From: Cladorhizidae sp. MBARI D1340-BT2
Taxonomy: Eukaryota > Porifera > Demospongiae > Poecilosclerida > Cladorhizidae
Direction: 5' to 3'
Assembly (NCBI GenBank): GCA_028752905.1
Contig: JAQNBH010000011.1
Location: 1,327,879 to 1,391,878 of the forward strand
DNA length: 64,000 bases
Of the stretch, positions 1-14,272 are shown one piece after another. The notes under the pieces were generated by a model, which had not been told where the DNA came from, did not search any database, and saw nothing but the letters and a program-made list of their open reading frames with translations. Position numbers and translations under genes: made by a program. Each line of letters starts with the position of its first letter. The first letter of the stretch is position 1.

Positions 1-2478
1 CATTGATGAAAGTCGATGCCGAACTTGAGGTGGTCTTGTGAATATGTAATGATATGCAATTGTTGATGCAGAATTCTGGCAATGAAGACTAGGGGTAAAG
101 GGCGGGAAATGATCTCTCGGAAGTGGAAAACGTAATAAGAAGAATTAAGTATATATAACTGGTGAACAGTTTGGTAACATCCCTTTAAATATCTCGTTGC
201 TGTTTGTGGCATAGTATTTATTGAAGTTAATTCTATACAGACTATTTAAAATAACGTCATAAAGAAGAGAGGCAGCTGTTAGATACATTTACATCCTTCC
301 TAAAGCAACACTTGAAGTATTTACCGTTTGCTGTTTTTATCAGTGTGTGCTCTAGAGCCACTCCCCCTATGTCTCGGCCACTGCTAACACACCAAATGTG
401 GTGTGTATAGCACACCACTGGTTAATGCCTGCAAAAATAATATGAATCGGTATGAACATTTAGGGGGACTTGGCTTCCCCCCCCCCCCCCAATTATTAAA
501 TTAGGGGGGCTCAACTCCCATGTCTCAGCCAACTTTATAAGTGGCTATATAGCATTATGCAGAATTGATAGCTATGTACTAACTTAGTAGTGGTACTTGG
601 CTATACAGTATCTCAGCACTACATTGACGCCTCCTGTATTCGCTGAATAGCTAAGCCATATTAGAGTAATCAGAGACTGCAAACCGCTGCCACTCTCAAC
701 AGCATCACTAGAGAGCCATAGTTGCCAATGCAAACAACACATGCACAGGTATATACATCCCTAAACAAAATGTCCGACAATGCCAAGTTCCGTGTTGTTT
801 TTGGCGATGGCATTCTAGCAACATTTAAACCTCGAAAGTTAATGAATTGGTCCTTGACCTGCCTAACCTGTCCATGAAATTCCATGAAATTTACCTGCAG
901 GTTCTTGTAATCCTGCTGACAGACAGACAAACAAGCAAACAAACTGGGGTGAAAACTTGACCTCCTTGGCAGAGGTAGCAACAATTTACACAGCCGTAAA
1001 TGCAACTGCTCCAGATTTCTGCATTGCATCATAGCAGCACATGGCAGACTGCCTGACATGATGGCCAACTATTCAGCTGATCTACAAGAGCAAATATGCC
1101 ACTCTCTCTGGTTCTTTTAGCTTCCCAAAGGGAGTATATAGGAGAGCACCACTTGTATATAGTTTTAAACATCGCTAGTTTGCAGCATCATTATAACCTA
1201 GTGCAGGATGTGTTTATGGACCTACTTCAGTGGAGATTTCAGTCCTAAGCAGATCGAAACCAGACATAAGCTGGCATCTATAACCCACTCACCGTCATAA
1301 GCGTGTATATATACGTCCAAACCACATAATTATCGGGCAAAAATCATTAAAAAATCAATCGTTCGGTTGTAAATTAAGATATGAATATCAAAAAAAATTG
1401 CCCTACGTACGTGCCGAATATAACAGCCTTACGGGTTCGGTAACTAAGGTAAAGTAAAATTGAAATCACTGACCGTTCACTTTTTTATCAAGTTGGAAAT
1501 GACGGTCAGAGACCAATTTCTTTCTAGGATTCAAGACGACGACTAGGTCCTATCAGAGGACGGAAGTAGCAGCAAGGAAGGTGAAGTAATCTATTTCTAA
1601 CTTGGGAAGAGTAGCATTGATGCTGAAATTGTGCTATCGATGGGTGGGAGATACTTTTGGACACATTTCTGGCGAGAGCGGTGCCGCTCGATAGTCTGTT
1701 TGGGCGCAGGAGAGTCTAGCAGTGATGAAGAAGACTAGCCAGTGAGTTTTGTTTACTTGCTAGCTAAGTAGCTAGCAAGTAAAGCATGTTCTGGAAGAAT
1801 GGTTTAGCTGTTCTTTCGTGGGACAATCCATATATAAATTCATTAGGTCGAGTAGGCTTTTTGTTTATGTTGACATTATTCTTTTTAGGTATGGTGCAAC
1901 CAACCCCTTCACTGTCACCCTTCCTCATAGCCACTTCTTGTGGAGTTCATACTCCTTCGGTTCATACTCCTTCAAGGCCTGTTGGTCAGCGTAGTCGCAG
2001 AACTAGGGGCAGTAGTAGAACTAGGAGAGTCAACTTGCACGTCTGAGTACACGTAGTCAAGTAACTTCCAGTATTCATTTGGATACCTCAATGGCTTCTT
2101 GTACCATTCATGTTTGATGCTACATACATTGTGTACCAAGTGTTATAAGAGTAAATGAAATGTGAAAATATATATTCTTAGATGGTGTCTATACATTATA
2201 TTGTGGTAGTGTACATTGTGGTAGTGTAGCACAATGATGTCTTCTTGTATGTTGCTGGCCAGTATCTTATCAAGCCTCCATCACTGTCTGAGTGGCTCAA
2301 AACATCTGAGTGGCTCAAAACACCTTGATTATATACCATACTAGAGGGGGAAATGAAATATGGCCATATACATGTGTGCACGTACATAGATCATATTACT
2401 ACAATTGTTAATTATCTGTGAAACCAGAACTCAAAACTTCAATTTTTGGTAATTTTTCAAAATAAAGTCAACGGTGGA
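1..2478. other. Non-coding stretch without a recognisable gene
   Basis: I see no exon or conserved protein here on either strand. The short open frames have no recognisable motifs and no codon-like character. A run of C lies at about 479-490. A short tract near 1960-2030 is serine/arginine-rich in one frame but too short to call. The last part runs into the first minisatellite. Confidence 0.6.
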
Positions 2479-4724
2479 AGGGATAACCTCTCCACTATTA
2501 CTGACAACATCAGCATCTATAACCTCTCCACTATTACTGACAACATCATAGCATCTATATCCTCTCCACTATTACTGACAACATCAGCATCTATATCCTC
2601 TCCACTATTACTGACAACATCAGCATCTATATCCTCTCCACTATTACTGACAACATCATAGCATCTATATCCTCTCCACTATTACTGACAACATCATAGC
2701 ATCTATAACCTCTCCACTATTACTAACAACATCATTAGCATCTACATCTTCTCCACTATTACTGACAACATCATAGCATCTATAACCTCTCCACTATTAC
2801 TGACAACATCATTAGCATCTATATCCTCTCCACTATTACTGACAACATCATAGCATCTATAACCTCTCCACTATTACTGACAACATCAGCATCTATATCC
2901 TCTCCACTATTACTGACAACATCATTAGCATCTATATCCTCTCCACTATTACTGACAACATCATAGCATCTATATCCTCTCCACTATTACTGACAACATC
3001 ATTAGCATCTATAACCTCTCCACTATTACTGACATCATTAGCATCTATAACCTCTCCACTATCTGACAACATCATGGCATCTATATCCTCTCCACTATTA
3101 CTGACAACATCAGCATTTATATCCTCTCCACTATTACTGACAACATCATAATCCTCTCCACTAATACTGACAACATCATAGCATCTATATCCTCTCCACT
3201 ATTACTGACAACATCATTAGCATCTATAACCTCTCCACTATTACTGACAACATCATAGCATCTATAACCTCTCCACTATTACTGACAACATCATAGCATC
3301 TATATCCTCTCCACTATTACTGACAACATCATAGCATCTATATCCTCTCCACTATTACTGACAACATCATAGCATCTATAACCTCTCCACTATTACTGAC
3401 AACATCATAGCATCTATATTCTCTCCACTATTACCGACAACATCATAGCATCTATAACCTCTCCACTATTACTGACAACATCATAGCATCTATATCCTCT
3501 CCACTATTACTGACAACATCATAATCCTCTCCACTATTACTGACAACATCATAGCATCTATATCCTCTCCACTATTACTGACAACATCATTAGCATCTAT
3601 AACCTCTCCACTATTACTGACAACATCAGCATCTATAACCTCTCTACTATTACTGACACTATTACTGACAACATCAGCATCTATAACCTCTCTACTATTA
3701 CTGACAACATCATAGCATCTATATCTTCTCCACTATTACTGACAACATCATAGCATCTATAACCTCTCCACTATTACTGACAACATCATTAACATCTATA
3801 TCCTCTCCACTATTACTGACAACATCATAGCATCTATAACCTCTCCACTATTACTGACAACATCATAGCATCTATAACCTCTCCACTATTACTGACAACA
3901 TCATTAGCATCTATATCCTCTCCACTATTACTGACAACATCATAGCATCTATAACCTCTCCACTATTACTGACAACATCATAGCATCTATATCCTATCCA
4001 CTATTACTGACAACATCATTAGCATCTATAACCTCTCCACTATTACTGACAACATCATAGCATCTATAACCTCTCCACTATTACTGACAACATCATAGCA
4101 TCTATATCCTCTCCACTATTACTGACAACATCATAGCATCTATAACCTCTCCACTATTACTGACAACATCATTAGCATCTATATCCTCTCCACTATTACT
4201 GACAACATCATAGCATCTATTACCTCTCCACTATTACTGACAACATCATAGCATCTATAACCTCTCCACTATTACTGACAACATCATAGCATCTATATCC
4301 TCTCCACTATTACTGACAACATCAGCATCTATAACCTCTCCACTATTACTGACAACATCAGCATCTATAACCTCTCCACTATTACTGACAACATCAGCAT
4401 CTATAACCTCTCCACTATTACTGACAACATCATAGCATCTATATCCTCTCCGCTATTACTGACAACATCATTAGCATCTATAACCTCTTACTGACAACAT
4501 CATAGCATCTATAACCTCTCCACTATTACTGACAACATCATAGCATCTATAACCTCTCCACTATTACTGACAACATCAGCATCTATAACCTCTCCACTAT
4601 TACTGACAACATCATTAGCATCTATAACCTCTCATTACTGACAACATCAGCATCTATAACCTCTCCACTATTACTGACAACATCAGCATCTATAACCTCT
4701 CCACTATTACTGACAACATCAGCA
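2479..4724. repeat. Minisatellite, ~37 bp unit, about 60 copies
   Basis: The unit reads roughly cctctccactattactgaca followed by acatcatagcatctata. Units differ by small indels (cagcat, catagcat, cattagcat) and by an a/t change before cctctcc. The array is 2.2 kb of almost uninterrupted repeats. Units of variable length break every reading frame, so it does not encode a repeat protein. Confidence 0.95.
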
Positions 4725-5551
4725 TGTATAATCTCACAAAAAAGTCGCAAGCAATGATAAGGAAGAAGGGGTTAATGAGCCGGCTCTCTTGTTTGATTTT
4801 TTTTGTGGCATGGATTAAAGATACACCAGTTATGGGAACCAGGTATGGCAACCAGGTATGGGAACCAGGTATTGCTGACATGAGCATACAGACATGGCAA
4901 GTAATGGGCACCAGGTATTGCTGACATGAGCTAGTCATCAGTTGAAGGATTGGCTGAAGCAAAAGCAGTACATGTCTGACGACATTCTATGGGTCGGTAT
5001 TGCAGAATAGGAAAGCTTCACACCCAGTAGGTATTCCATCACAGCTGATGAGCCCGCCGATATTTGTAATTTAATGTCAATATGATGGTTCAAGGACTGT
5101 GTTCCTTTAGTGGAAACTCAAACAATAAAAGCGGTAGAGGTGACCACTCGCGGTGATCATGGAGCCACCCACGGTGCTCATGGATCCACTCATGGTGCTC
5201 AGGAGCCACTCATGGTGATAATAGAGCCACTCATGGTGCTCATGGAGCCACCCACGGTGATCTTGGATCCACCCATGGTGCTCATGGAGCCACTGGCATT
5301 TTGGCTGCTTTAGAGAAGTTTGATACCTTGTTGGGATTGAGATGAGCTCATCTTCTCTTTGGTGCGCAGTGAAGATGTGTCCCACACACTACAGGTCAAT
5401 AATACATCCACCTTGAAGATGCTGCCTCTTATGAAGCCTTCAAGTACTTCTGATGAAGTTGGTGTTGAGTAACTTTGGTGTTACTAAGGCGATATAAAAA
5501 CTGACCGGCCACAGCTCCTCGATATCTGAAGGCCACCAAGAAGATTGGACG
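4725..5551. repeat. Mixed short tandem repeats (ggaaccaggtat; ggtgctcatggagccac)
   Basis: Around 4830-4920 there are four degenerate copies of an accaggtatgg motif. Around 5150-5290 there are about seven copies of a ~20 bp unit built on ccactcatggtgctcatgg. Short frames open on both strands across the second block are a consequence of the repeat. No gene is recognised in the remainder. Confidence 0.7.
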
Positions 5552-5866
5552 ATGGAAGTCAGTCAACAACTTATGCACCAGCACTTGTACTATGAACTGT
5601 GTGATTTCACAGGAAGCTTAGAAGCTGCGTTGCTGCTTGAAAATCTCATTCTCCATGCAGCTAATGGAAAAATAGAGGAAAACGAAATTGATGCACTGGA
5701 ATCGTCTGTTATGCAAATGCTATCATTTTTTGGTCTTGTGGAGCTTCTTGTGGTAATGTCAATAAAGAATTTAATTCTTCAGTGGGTGAAGATGAATGTG
5801 TGCATGCCGTGCGTGAAGATGATGTGCATGCCGTGTGTGAAGATGAATGTGTCACTCCATGTGTGA
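5552..5866 (+). CDS. Doubtful small ORF of unknown function running into a minisatellite
   Basis: The frame codes for 104 residues. The first ~75 have an ordinary mixed composition, with an acidic stretch (KIEENEIDALE) and two hydrophobic patches. The last ~25 are encoded by a tandem repeat (VKMNVCMPC, VKMMCMPC) and are unlikely to be a real protein end. I do not recognise a family. It could be a decayed exon or transposon fragment read into the adjacent repeat. No splice-site or promoter evidence supports it. Confidence 0.15.
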   Translation: MEVSQQLMHQHLYYELCDFTGSLEAALLLENLILHAANGKIEENEIDALESSVMQMLSFFGLVELLVVMSIKNLILQWVKMNVCMPCVKMMCMPCVKMNVSLHV

Positions 5867-5985
5867 AGATGAATGTGTCACTCCATGTGTGAAGATGAAT
5901 GTGTCACTCCATGTGTGAAGATGAATGTGTCATACCGTGTGTGAAGAAGAATGTGTCACTCCATGCATGAAGATGAATGTGTATA
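5785..5985. repeat. Short minisatellite, ~26 bp unit
   Basis: About seven copies of a unit built on gtgtgaagatgaatgtgtca with ctccat or ctccatg between copies. The early copies vary (catgccgtg instead of actccatg) and the later ones are nearly identical. Confidence 0.85.
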
Positions 5986-6179
5986 AAACGAAGCGCAAAA
6001 CTACTCGGACTATATCAGTGACAACTTCAACAGCAGAACAATTACTTTCTGCAATGAAACATTGCACAGTGTATCATCCTGATTGGACAGAGTCATAATC
6101 ACACTTTCTAATTTCACTGTATCCTGAACCAACCAGAGGTAACCTAAAGGGGAGCTTCTCTTGGTGGTGAAGGGGAAAT

Positions 6180-6662
6180 CTGCATATCAGAGGAGCACTG
6201 AGCTGGTGGCAGCATATCAGAGGAGCACTGAGCTGTTGGCAGCATATCAGAGGAGTAACTGAGCTGGTGGCAGCATATCAGAGGAGTACTGAGCTGGTGG
6301 CAGCATATCAGAGGAGCACTGAGCTGGTGGTAAGGAGCACTGAGCTGGTGGCAGCATATCAGAGGAGTACTGAGCTGGTGGCAGCATATCAGAGGAGCAC
6401 TGAGCTGGTGGCAAGGAGCACTGAGCTGGTGGCAGCATATCAGAGGAGCACTGAGCTGGTGGCAGCATATCAGAGGAGCACTGAGCTGGTGGCAGCATAT
6501 CAGAGGAGCACTGAGCTGGTGGCAGCATATCAGAGGAGCACTGAGCTGGTGGCAGCATATCAGAGGAGCACTGAGCTGGTGGCAGCATATCAGAGGAGCA
6601 CTGAGCTGGTGGCAGCATATCAGAGGAGTACTGAGCTGGTGGCAGAGGAGTACTGAACTGGT
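6180..6662. repeat. Minisatellite, 30 bp unit, ~16 copies
   Basis: The unit is agaggagcactgagctggtg followed by gcagcatatc. Several copies lack the gcagcatatcag part, which shortens them by a multiple of three. As a result frames stay open on both strands (plus: AAYQRSTELV; minus: MLPPAQCSSD). The double-strand openness and the lack of flanking coding signal argue that this is non-coding repeat DNA. Confidence 0.95.
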
Positions 6663-7180
6663 GGTATATTAAAGGAAATGTATTTGCACTTTTTATTATG
6701 TTTTTATTACGTAAAAAAATTGTTTGCTGCCCCCCCCCCCCAGCCCCTTTTATGGCTTTTATGGTCCCCCCCACACTTCTGAGGACCTCCCACCGCCCGT
6801 GTTCCCGTGTGTATCCATACATTCTTTACAGGTACTGAACTGGTAAGGTTGAGCAACCTGCGCCCCTGTGATGTAATGGGATGTGGAGTGTGTGGCTGTG
6901 AGAGGAGTTTTGTTAATAGCTTGGGAGAAGCTTGAAGATACGCACTAAGAGTGAGGTCATCAGGCTTTCTGCAATATTATCCAAGTACTAAAGCAAAGAC
7001 TATGCAGAAGCTGACAAGAACCTCATGACACTGTTTATAGTGTGTTCAGTTTGCTCTCCATTATCCTTTCTACATTTGCAAACAGTTTTTACTGTCCATA
7101 AAGAGTGGCAGTACGTGACCAGACCAGAACAGGTGGCAGTCCACCTAGTGGAAAGTAAAGTATTTCTGGGACTAAATAAC
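6663..7180. other. Anonymous spacer with a poly-C run
   Basis: No gene is visible. A run of C occurs at about 6730-6741. The sequence then leads into the polypyrimidine repeat. Confidence 0.5.
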
Positions 7181-7382
7181 CTCCTCCTCCTCCTCAACTT
7201 CCGTGGCCTCCCCCTCCTCCTCCTCTTCCTCCTCCTCCTCCTCGTCCTCTTCCTCCTCCTCCTCCTCCTCCACCTCCTCTTCCTCTTCCTCCTCTTCTCC
7301 TCCTCTTCCTCCTCCTCCTCTTCTTCCTCCCCCCTCCTCCTCCTCCTCCTCCTCCTCTTCCTCCTCCTCCTCCTCTTCCTCT

Positions 7383-7414
<32 letters not shown>

Positions 7415-7577
7415 CTCATCCTCTTCCTCCTCCTCTTCCTCCTCCTACTCCTCTTCCTCCTCCTCCTTCTCCTCTTCCTCTTCCTCATCCTCTTCCTCCT
7501 CCTTTTCCTCATCTTCCTCCTCCTCCCCCTCCTCCCCTCCTCCTCCTCCTCACAGCCTCCCCCCCCCTCCTCCTCGA
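7181..7577. repeat. (CTC/CTT)n polypyrimidine-polypurine tract, ~390 bp
   Basis: The plus strand is almost pure pyrimidine, made of CTC and CTT triplets with rare interruptions. Such homopurine-homopyrimidine mirror tracts are known to be able to form triplex (H-) DNA. The serine-rich, leucine-rich and arginine/lysine-rich frames on the two strands are artefacts of the triplet repeat. Confidence 0.95.
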
Positions 7578-7814
7578 GGAAATGCATAGTAGTGCACAAT
7601 TTACACAAAAAACACTAAACCTAGTTAAGGCCAGACATGCCCAGTGCCTCCAGAGTCCTGTGATGACAGTACTGACCTACGAGAATGTTAAAAGGTAAAA
7701 TACATGACACAATGTTACACAATGTTACATGAACAGAGTAACTCTCAACAAACTCTCAGTTGACATAATAAAATTACGATGAACTTCTCAATAATCAACT
7801 TGAATTTTACTCTC

Positions 7815-10540
7815 TGATGAAGGCTAGAGCATCTAGTCCTTATTTCCGATGAAGGTTAGAGCATCTAGTCTTATTCCTGATGAAGGCTAGAGCATCTAGT
7901 CTTATTTCCGATGAAGGTTAGAGCATCTAGTCTTATTCCTGATGAAGGCTAGAGCATCTAGTCATTATTCCTGATGAAGGCTAGAGCATCTAGTCATTAT
8001 TCCTGATGAAGGCTAGAGCATCTAGTCATATTCCTGATGAAGGCTAGAGCATCTAGTCATTATTCCTGATGAAGGCTAGAGCATCTAGTGATTATTACTG
8101 ATGAAGGCTAGAGCACCTAGTCTTATTCCTGATGAAGGCTAGAGCATCTAGTCATTATTCCTTATGAAGGTTAGAGTAACTAGTCAATATTCCTGATGAA
8201 GGTTAGAGTATCTAGTCAATATTCCTGATGAAGGCTAGAGCATCTAATTATTCCTGATGAAGGTTAGAGCATCTAGTCAATATTCCTGATGAAGGCTAGA
8301 GTGTCTAGTCATTATTCCTGTTGAAGGCTAGAGCATCTAGTCAATATTCCTGATTTAGGCTAGAGCATCTAGTTGTCATTATTCCTGATGAAGGCTAGAG
8401 CATCTAGTCAATATTCCTGATGAAGGCTAGAGCATCTAGTCAATATTCCTGATGAAGGCTAGAGCATCTAGTCATTATTCCTGATGAAGGCTAGAGCATC
8501 TAATCTTATTCCTGAAGCATCTAGTCTTATTCCTGATGAGGTATAGAGCATCTAGTCATTATTCCTGATGAAGGCCAGAGCATCTAGTCATTATTCCTGA
8601 TGAAGGCTAGAGCATCTAGTCTTTATTCCTGATGAAGGCTAGAGCATCTAGTCATTATTCCTGATGAAGGCTAGAGCATCTAGTCTTATTCCTGATGAAG
8701 GATAGAGCATCTAGTCTTATTCCTGATAAAGGCTAGAGCATCTAGTCATTATTCCTGATGAAGGCTAGAGCATCTAGTCTTATTCCTGATGAAGGCTAGA
8801 TCATCTAGTCTTATTCCTGATGAAGGCTAGAGAATTTAGTCATTATTCTCCTGATGAAGGCTAGAGCATCTAGTCATTATTCCTGATGAAAGCTAGAGCA
8901 TCTAGTCATTATTCCTGATGAAGGCTAGAGCATCTAGTCATTATTCCTGATGAAGGCTAGAGCATCTAGTCTTATTCCTGATGAAGGCTAGAGCATCTAG
9001 TGATTATTCCTGATGAAGGCTAGAGCATCTAGTCTTATTTCCGATGAAGGTTAGAGCATCTAGTCTTATTCCTGATGAAGGCTAGAGCATCTAGTCATTA
9101 TTCCTGATGAAGGCTAGAGCATCTAGTCATTATTCCTGATGAAGGCTAGAGCATCTAGTCATATTCCTGATGAAGGCTAGAGCATCTAGTCATTATTCCT
9201 GATGAAGGCTAGAGCATCTAGTGATTATTACTGATGAAGGCTAGAGCACCTAGTCTTATTCCTGATGAAGGCTAGAGCATCTAGTCATTATTCCTGATGA
9301 AGGTTAGAGTATCTAGTCAATATTCCTGATGAAGGTTAGAGTATCTAGTCAATATTCCTGATGAAGGCTAGAGCATCTAATTATTCCTGATGAAGGTTAG
9401 AGCATCTAGTCAATATTCCTGATGAAGGCTAGAGTATCTAGTCATTATTCCTGTTGAAGGCTAGAGCATCTAGTCAATATTCCTGATTTAGGCTAGAGCA
9501 TCTAGTTGTCATTATTCCTGATGAAGGCTAGAGCATCTAGTCAATATTCCTGATGAAGGCTAGAGCATCTAGTCAATATTCCTGATGAAGGCTAGAGCAT
9601 CTAGTCATTATTCCTGATGAAGGCTAGAGCATCTAATCTTATTCCTGAAGCATCTAGTCTTATTCCTGATGAGGTATAGAGCATCTAGTCTTATTCCTGA
9701 TAAAGGCTAGAGCATCTAGTCATTATTCCTGATGAAGGCCAGAGCATCTAGTCATTATTCCTGATGAAGGCTAGAGCATCTAGTCATTATTCCTGATGAA
9801 GGCTAGAGCATCTAGTCATTATTCCTGATGAAGGGATAGAGCATCTAGTCTTATTCCTGATGAAGGCTAGAGCATCTAGTCTTATTCCTGATGAAGGCTA
9901 GATCATCTAGTCTTATTCCTGATGAAGGCTAGAGAATTTAGTCATTATTCCTGATGAAAGCTAGAGCATCTAGTCATTATTCCTGATGAAGGCTAGAGCA
10001 TCTAGTCATTATTCCTGATGAAGGCTAGAGCATCTAGTCTTATTCCTGATGAAGGCTAGAGCATCTAGTGATTATTCCTGATGAAGGCTAGAGCATCTAG
10101 TCTTATTCCTGATGAAGGCTAGAGCATCTAGTCATTATTCCTGATGAAGGCTAGAGCATCTAGTCATTATTCCTGATGAAAACTAGAGATCTAGTCATTA
10201 TTCCTGATGAAGGCTAGAGCATCTAGTCATTATTCCTGATGAAAGCTAGAGCATCTAGTCATTATTCCTGATGAAGGCTAGAGCATCTAGTCATTATTCC
10301 TGATGAAAGCTAGAGCATCTAGTCATTATTCCTGATGAAGGCTAGAGCATCTAGTCATTATTCCTAATGAAGCATCTAGCCTTATTCTTGATGAAGAGTA
10401 GAGCATCTAGTCTTATTCCTGATGAAGGCTAGAGCATTTAGTCATTATTCCTGATGAAGGCTAGAGCATCTAGTCATTATTCCTGATGAAGGCTAGAGCA
10501 TCTAGTCATTATTCCTGATGAAGGCTATAGCATCTAGTTG
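7815..10540 (+). repeat. Minisatellite, ~30 bp unit, ~90 copies, each with a CTGATGA box and hairpin
   Basis: The typical unit is ctgatgaaggctagagcatc followed by tagtcattattc. Each unit holds CTGATGA followed by GGCTAGA-GCA-TCTAGTC, which can fold as a 7-bp hairpin (one G-U pair) with a 3-nt loop. In a hammerhead ribozyme this is the position of helix II. Linkers vary (attattc, ttattc, aatattc). Two ~1.13 kb blocks are duplicated in tandem: landmarks at 7901 and 8511 recur at 9034 and 9644, an offset of exactly 1133. Confidence 0.92.
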
Positions 10541-10547
10541 AAACGTC
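10515..10547 (+). ncRNA. Hammerhead-ribozyme-like core at the array edge
   Basis: The last unit reads CTGATGA, hairpin arm GGCTATA, loop GCA, arm TCTAGTT, then GAAAC and GTC. These are the two conserved hammerhead boxes (CUGAUGA and GAAA) in the right order on either side of a helix II, followed by a GUC cleavage-type triplet. Helix III would be only the self-complementary ACGU, as expected of a minimal motif acting as a dimer. Helix II carries one mismatch here. Helix I pairing with the flank is weak. Activity is therefore not established; this is a motif-level call. Confidence 0.5.
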
Positions 10548-10639
10548 AAGGGAGTAAAGTTCAAGTTGATTATTGAGAAGGTCGTGTAATTGGAATGAGT
10601 ATTTATAGCCTGTGATAACTTATGACAATAACTTCAATT

Positions 10640-11945
10640 CTAGTCATGACAAATGCAGTGTATATATCTCACCTCCATGGCTAGAGCATGTTGAATAGCA
10701 GCATCCTTTCCTGTCAGCTATTAACCATGCAGCCTGTTCTCACCCAACCAGGTTTCTTCCCTCTAGTCTAGAATCTGCTGCAGTTTTCCGATCTTTCTCT
10801 TCGATGATCATCCCTGTTTACATAAGCCCACTTTATTGGTGAGCATACTTGGCCACTTTCTTCTTCTCAGCCATAGCAGCCACGACTCCCACTACTTACT
10901 GCCGCACCCGATAGGAAAATGTATCTGGACAGATCGCAACCCACACTAGTTGCTTGCCAATCTTCCATGGAACCATGGTTATCCCATCAGGCATTTTCAC
11001 ATCAGAACAAAAGAGACCTGATGGTTCCAGCCTGGAAAAGGCATCTGCAGATTAAAATGCCCAGAAGAGGATGTCGTTTATGGTGATATGATGGGGTAGA
11101 AACATCCTTCCTCAGCTAAGACCATGCATGGTGAGATGATCTACTTCAGCTCCACGGTGCTGGCAGTTATGGGGATGACACAAAAATGGAGCCCAAGCAG
11201 AGACCCACGGCAACCCTGATGGTATCGTCATCCATCCTCAAACCCAAGGACGAGATGGGGCAGGCATTTAGCCATGCACCGGATTGTTTTGTTGAAACAG
11301 CCAAAAGCCGGGCTCAAGCCAAATCATCAGGTGCATTCTGCAACAAAGATTCCACAGACTTTGACACCATGTACATATCCCAGGACATCTGGAAGCATGC
11401 CACATGACCAGATGGTGGGGCGTTGCCGGGATCCATAGACCTGCTGAAAGGGCATCATCCACAAAAGAGACAGGGAGTGAAAGCAAGTGAGGTGGCAGGA
11501 TGGCTTGGACCAGGTCATGAGTGGCAGCAGCTGAGGCCAAGAAGGCAGAGGGAGGAAGCTGCACTGCACTCCTGATTCCAAGACCCCCTACCCAACAGGG
11601 AGAGTGGTCTGCAACCAAGAATGGACATCTTCAGAGAAGTTAACATTAGTAATACCACTCACAATTGACTTGAGACTCTCATCATAATCTATCAGGGCAG
11701 GAGAGAGAACACATGGAGAAGTCCTGAGGGTGCATAGAAGCTTAGGGATAGAAAATCAATTACGCAGCAGGATTAAGGCAGAAACATATCTGAGTCTGTC
11801 CCCCATGACACTGATTTTGTCCCTGATAACAGCTGAGACAGAGTCCACGCTACCCAGAAGAGATCTCAGGAGATGGGCATCGGAGGGATCAACCACATGA
11901 GCTCCTGGGAGAGAGCATAAGATGGTTCCACTCAAAACTGAATCA
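10640..11945 (-). pseudogene. Decayed non-LTR retrotransposon ORF2 (C-terminal reverse transcriptase-associated region)
   Basis: Read on the minus strand from ~11,945 downward, several frames join into the C-terminal part of a non-LTR retrotransposon polyprotein common in aquatic invertebrates. Segments include a KISVMGDRLRYVSAL-like stretch (~11.8 kb), LRTSPCVLSPALIDYDESL (~11.7 kb), GGLGIRSAVQLPPSAFLASA (~11.56 kb), [18 protein letters not shown] (~11.22 kb) and KMPDGITMVPWKIGKQLVW (~10.97 kb). The order matches my memory of intact elements. Stop codons and frameshifts interrupt it, and the catalytic reverse transcriptase palm and the endonuclease are absent. It is a dead 5'-truncated copy. 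Clade assignment (Jockey/CR1-like group) is inference. Confidence 0.75.
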
Positions 11946-14202
<2,257 letters not shown>

Positions 14203-14272
14203 TAGTTGACATAATAACATCACAATAACCTTCCCAATAATAAACTTTAAATTGTATTCTCTCAACAAGTTG
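14203..14272. mobile_element. Terminal fragment of the inverted-repeat element family
   Basis: The segment gttgacataataacatcaca followed by a variant of cttctcaataatcaacttga and a tattctctc end matches the left terminus of the element at 7.75-10.6 kb. No CTGATGA unit follows it. The trinucleotide block directly abuts it, so this looks like a truncated copy. Confidence 0.55.

Larger units (their letters stand above)
7745..10600. mobile_element. Inverted-repeat-bounded element with a hammerhead-like minisatellite core
   Basis: The element is bounded by inverted copies of one sequence. The left side contains cttctcaataatcaacttga at about 7779-7800, and the right side holds its reverse complement near 10563-10583. 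Outside this lie a weaker aattacga/tcgtgtaatt match and an outer sequence (caactgagagtttgttg in one orientation) that recurs at 18.7-19.07 kb. There is no coding capacity inside; the interior is entirely the ~30 bp array described separately. The structure suggests a non-autonomous element. A Penelope-like or retrozyme origin is suggested by the ribozyme-like boxes, but no reverse transcriptase is present, so class assignment is inference. Confidence 0.65.

Noticed and set aside
2479..4724. CRISPR-like array
   Set aside because: Units are contiguous with no unique spacers, and the genome is eukaryotic; it is a minisatellite.
7025..7618. Long serine-, leucine- and arginine-rich frames on both strands
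   Set aside because: They are the translation of a (CTC/CTT)n tract in different frames, with no flanking coding signal.
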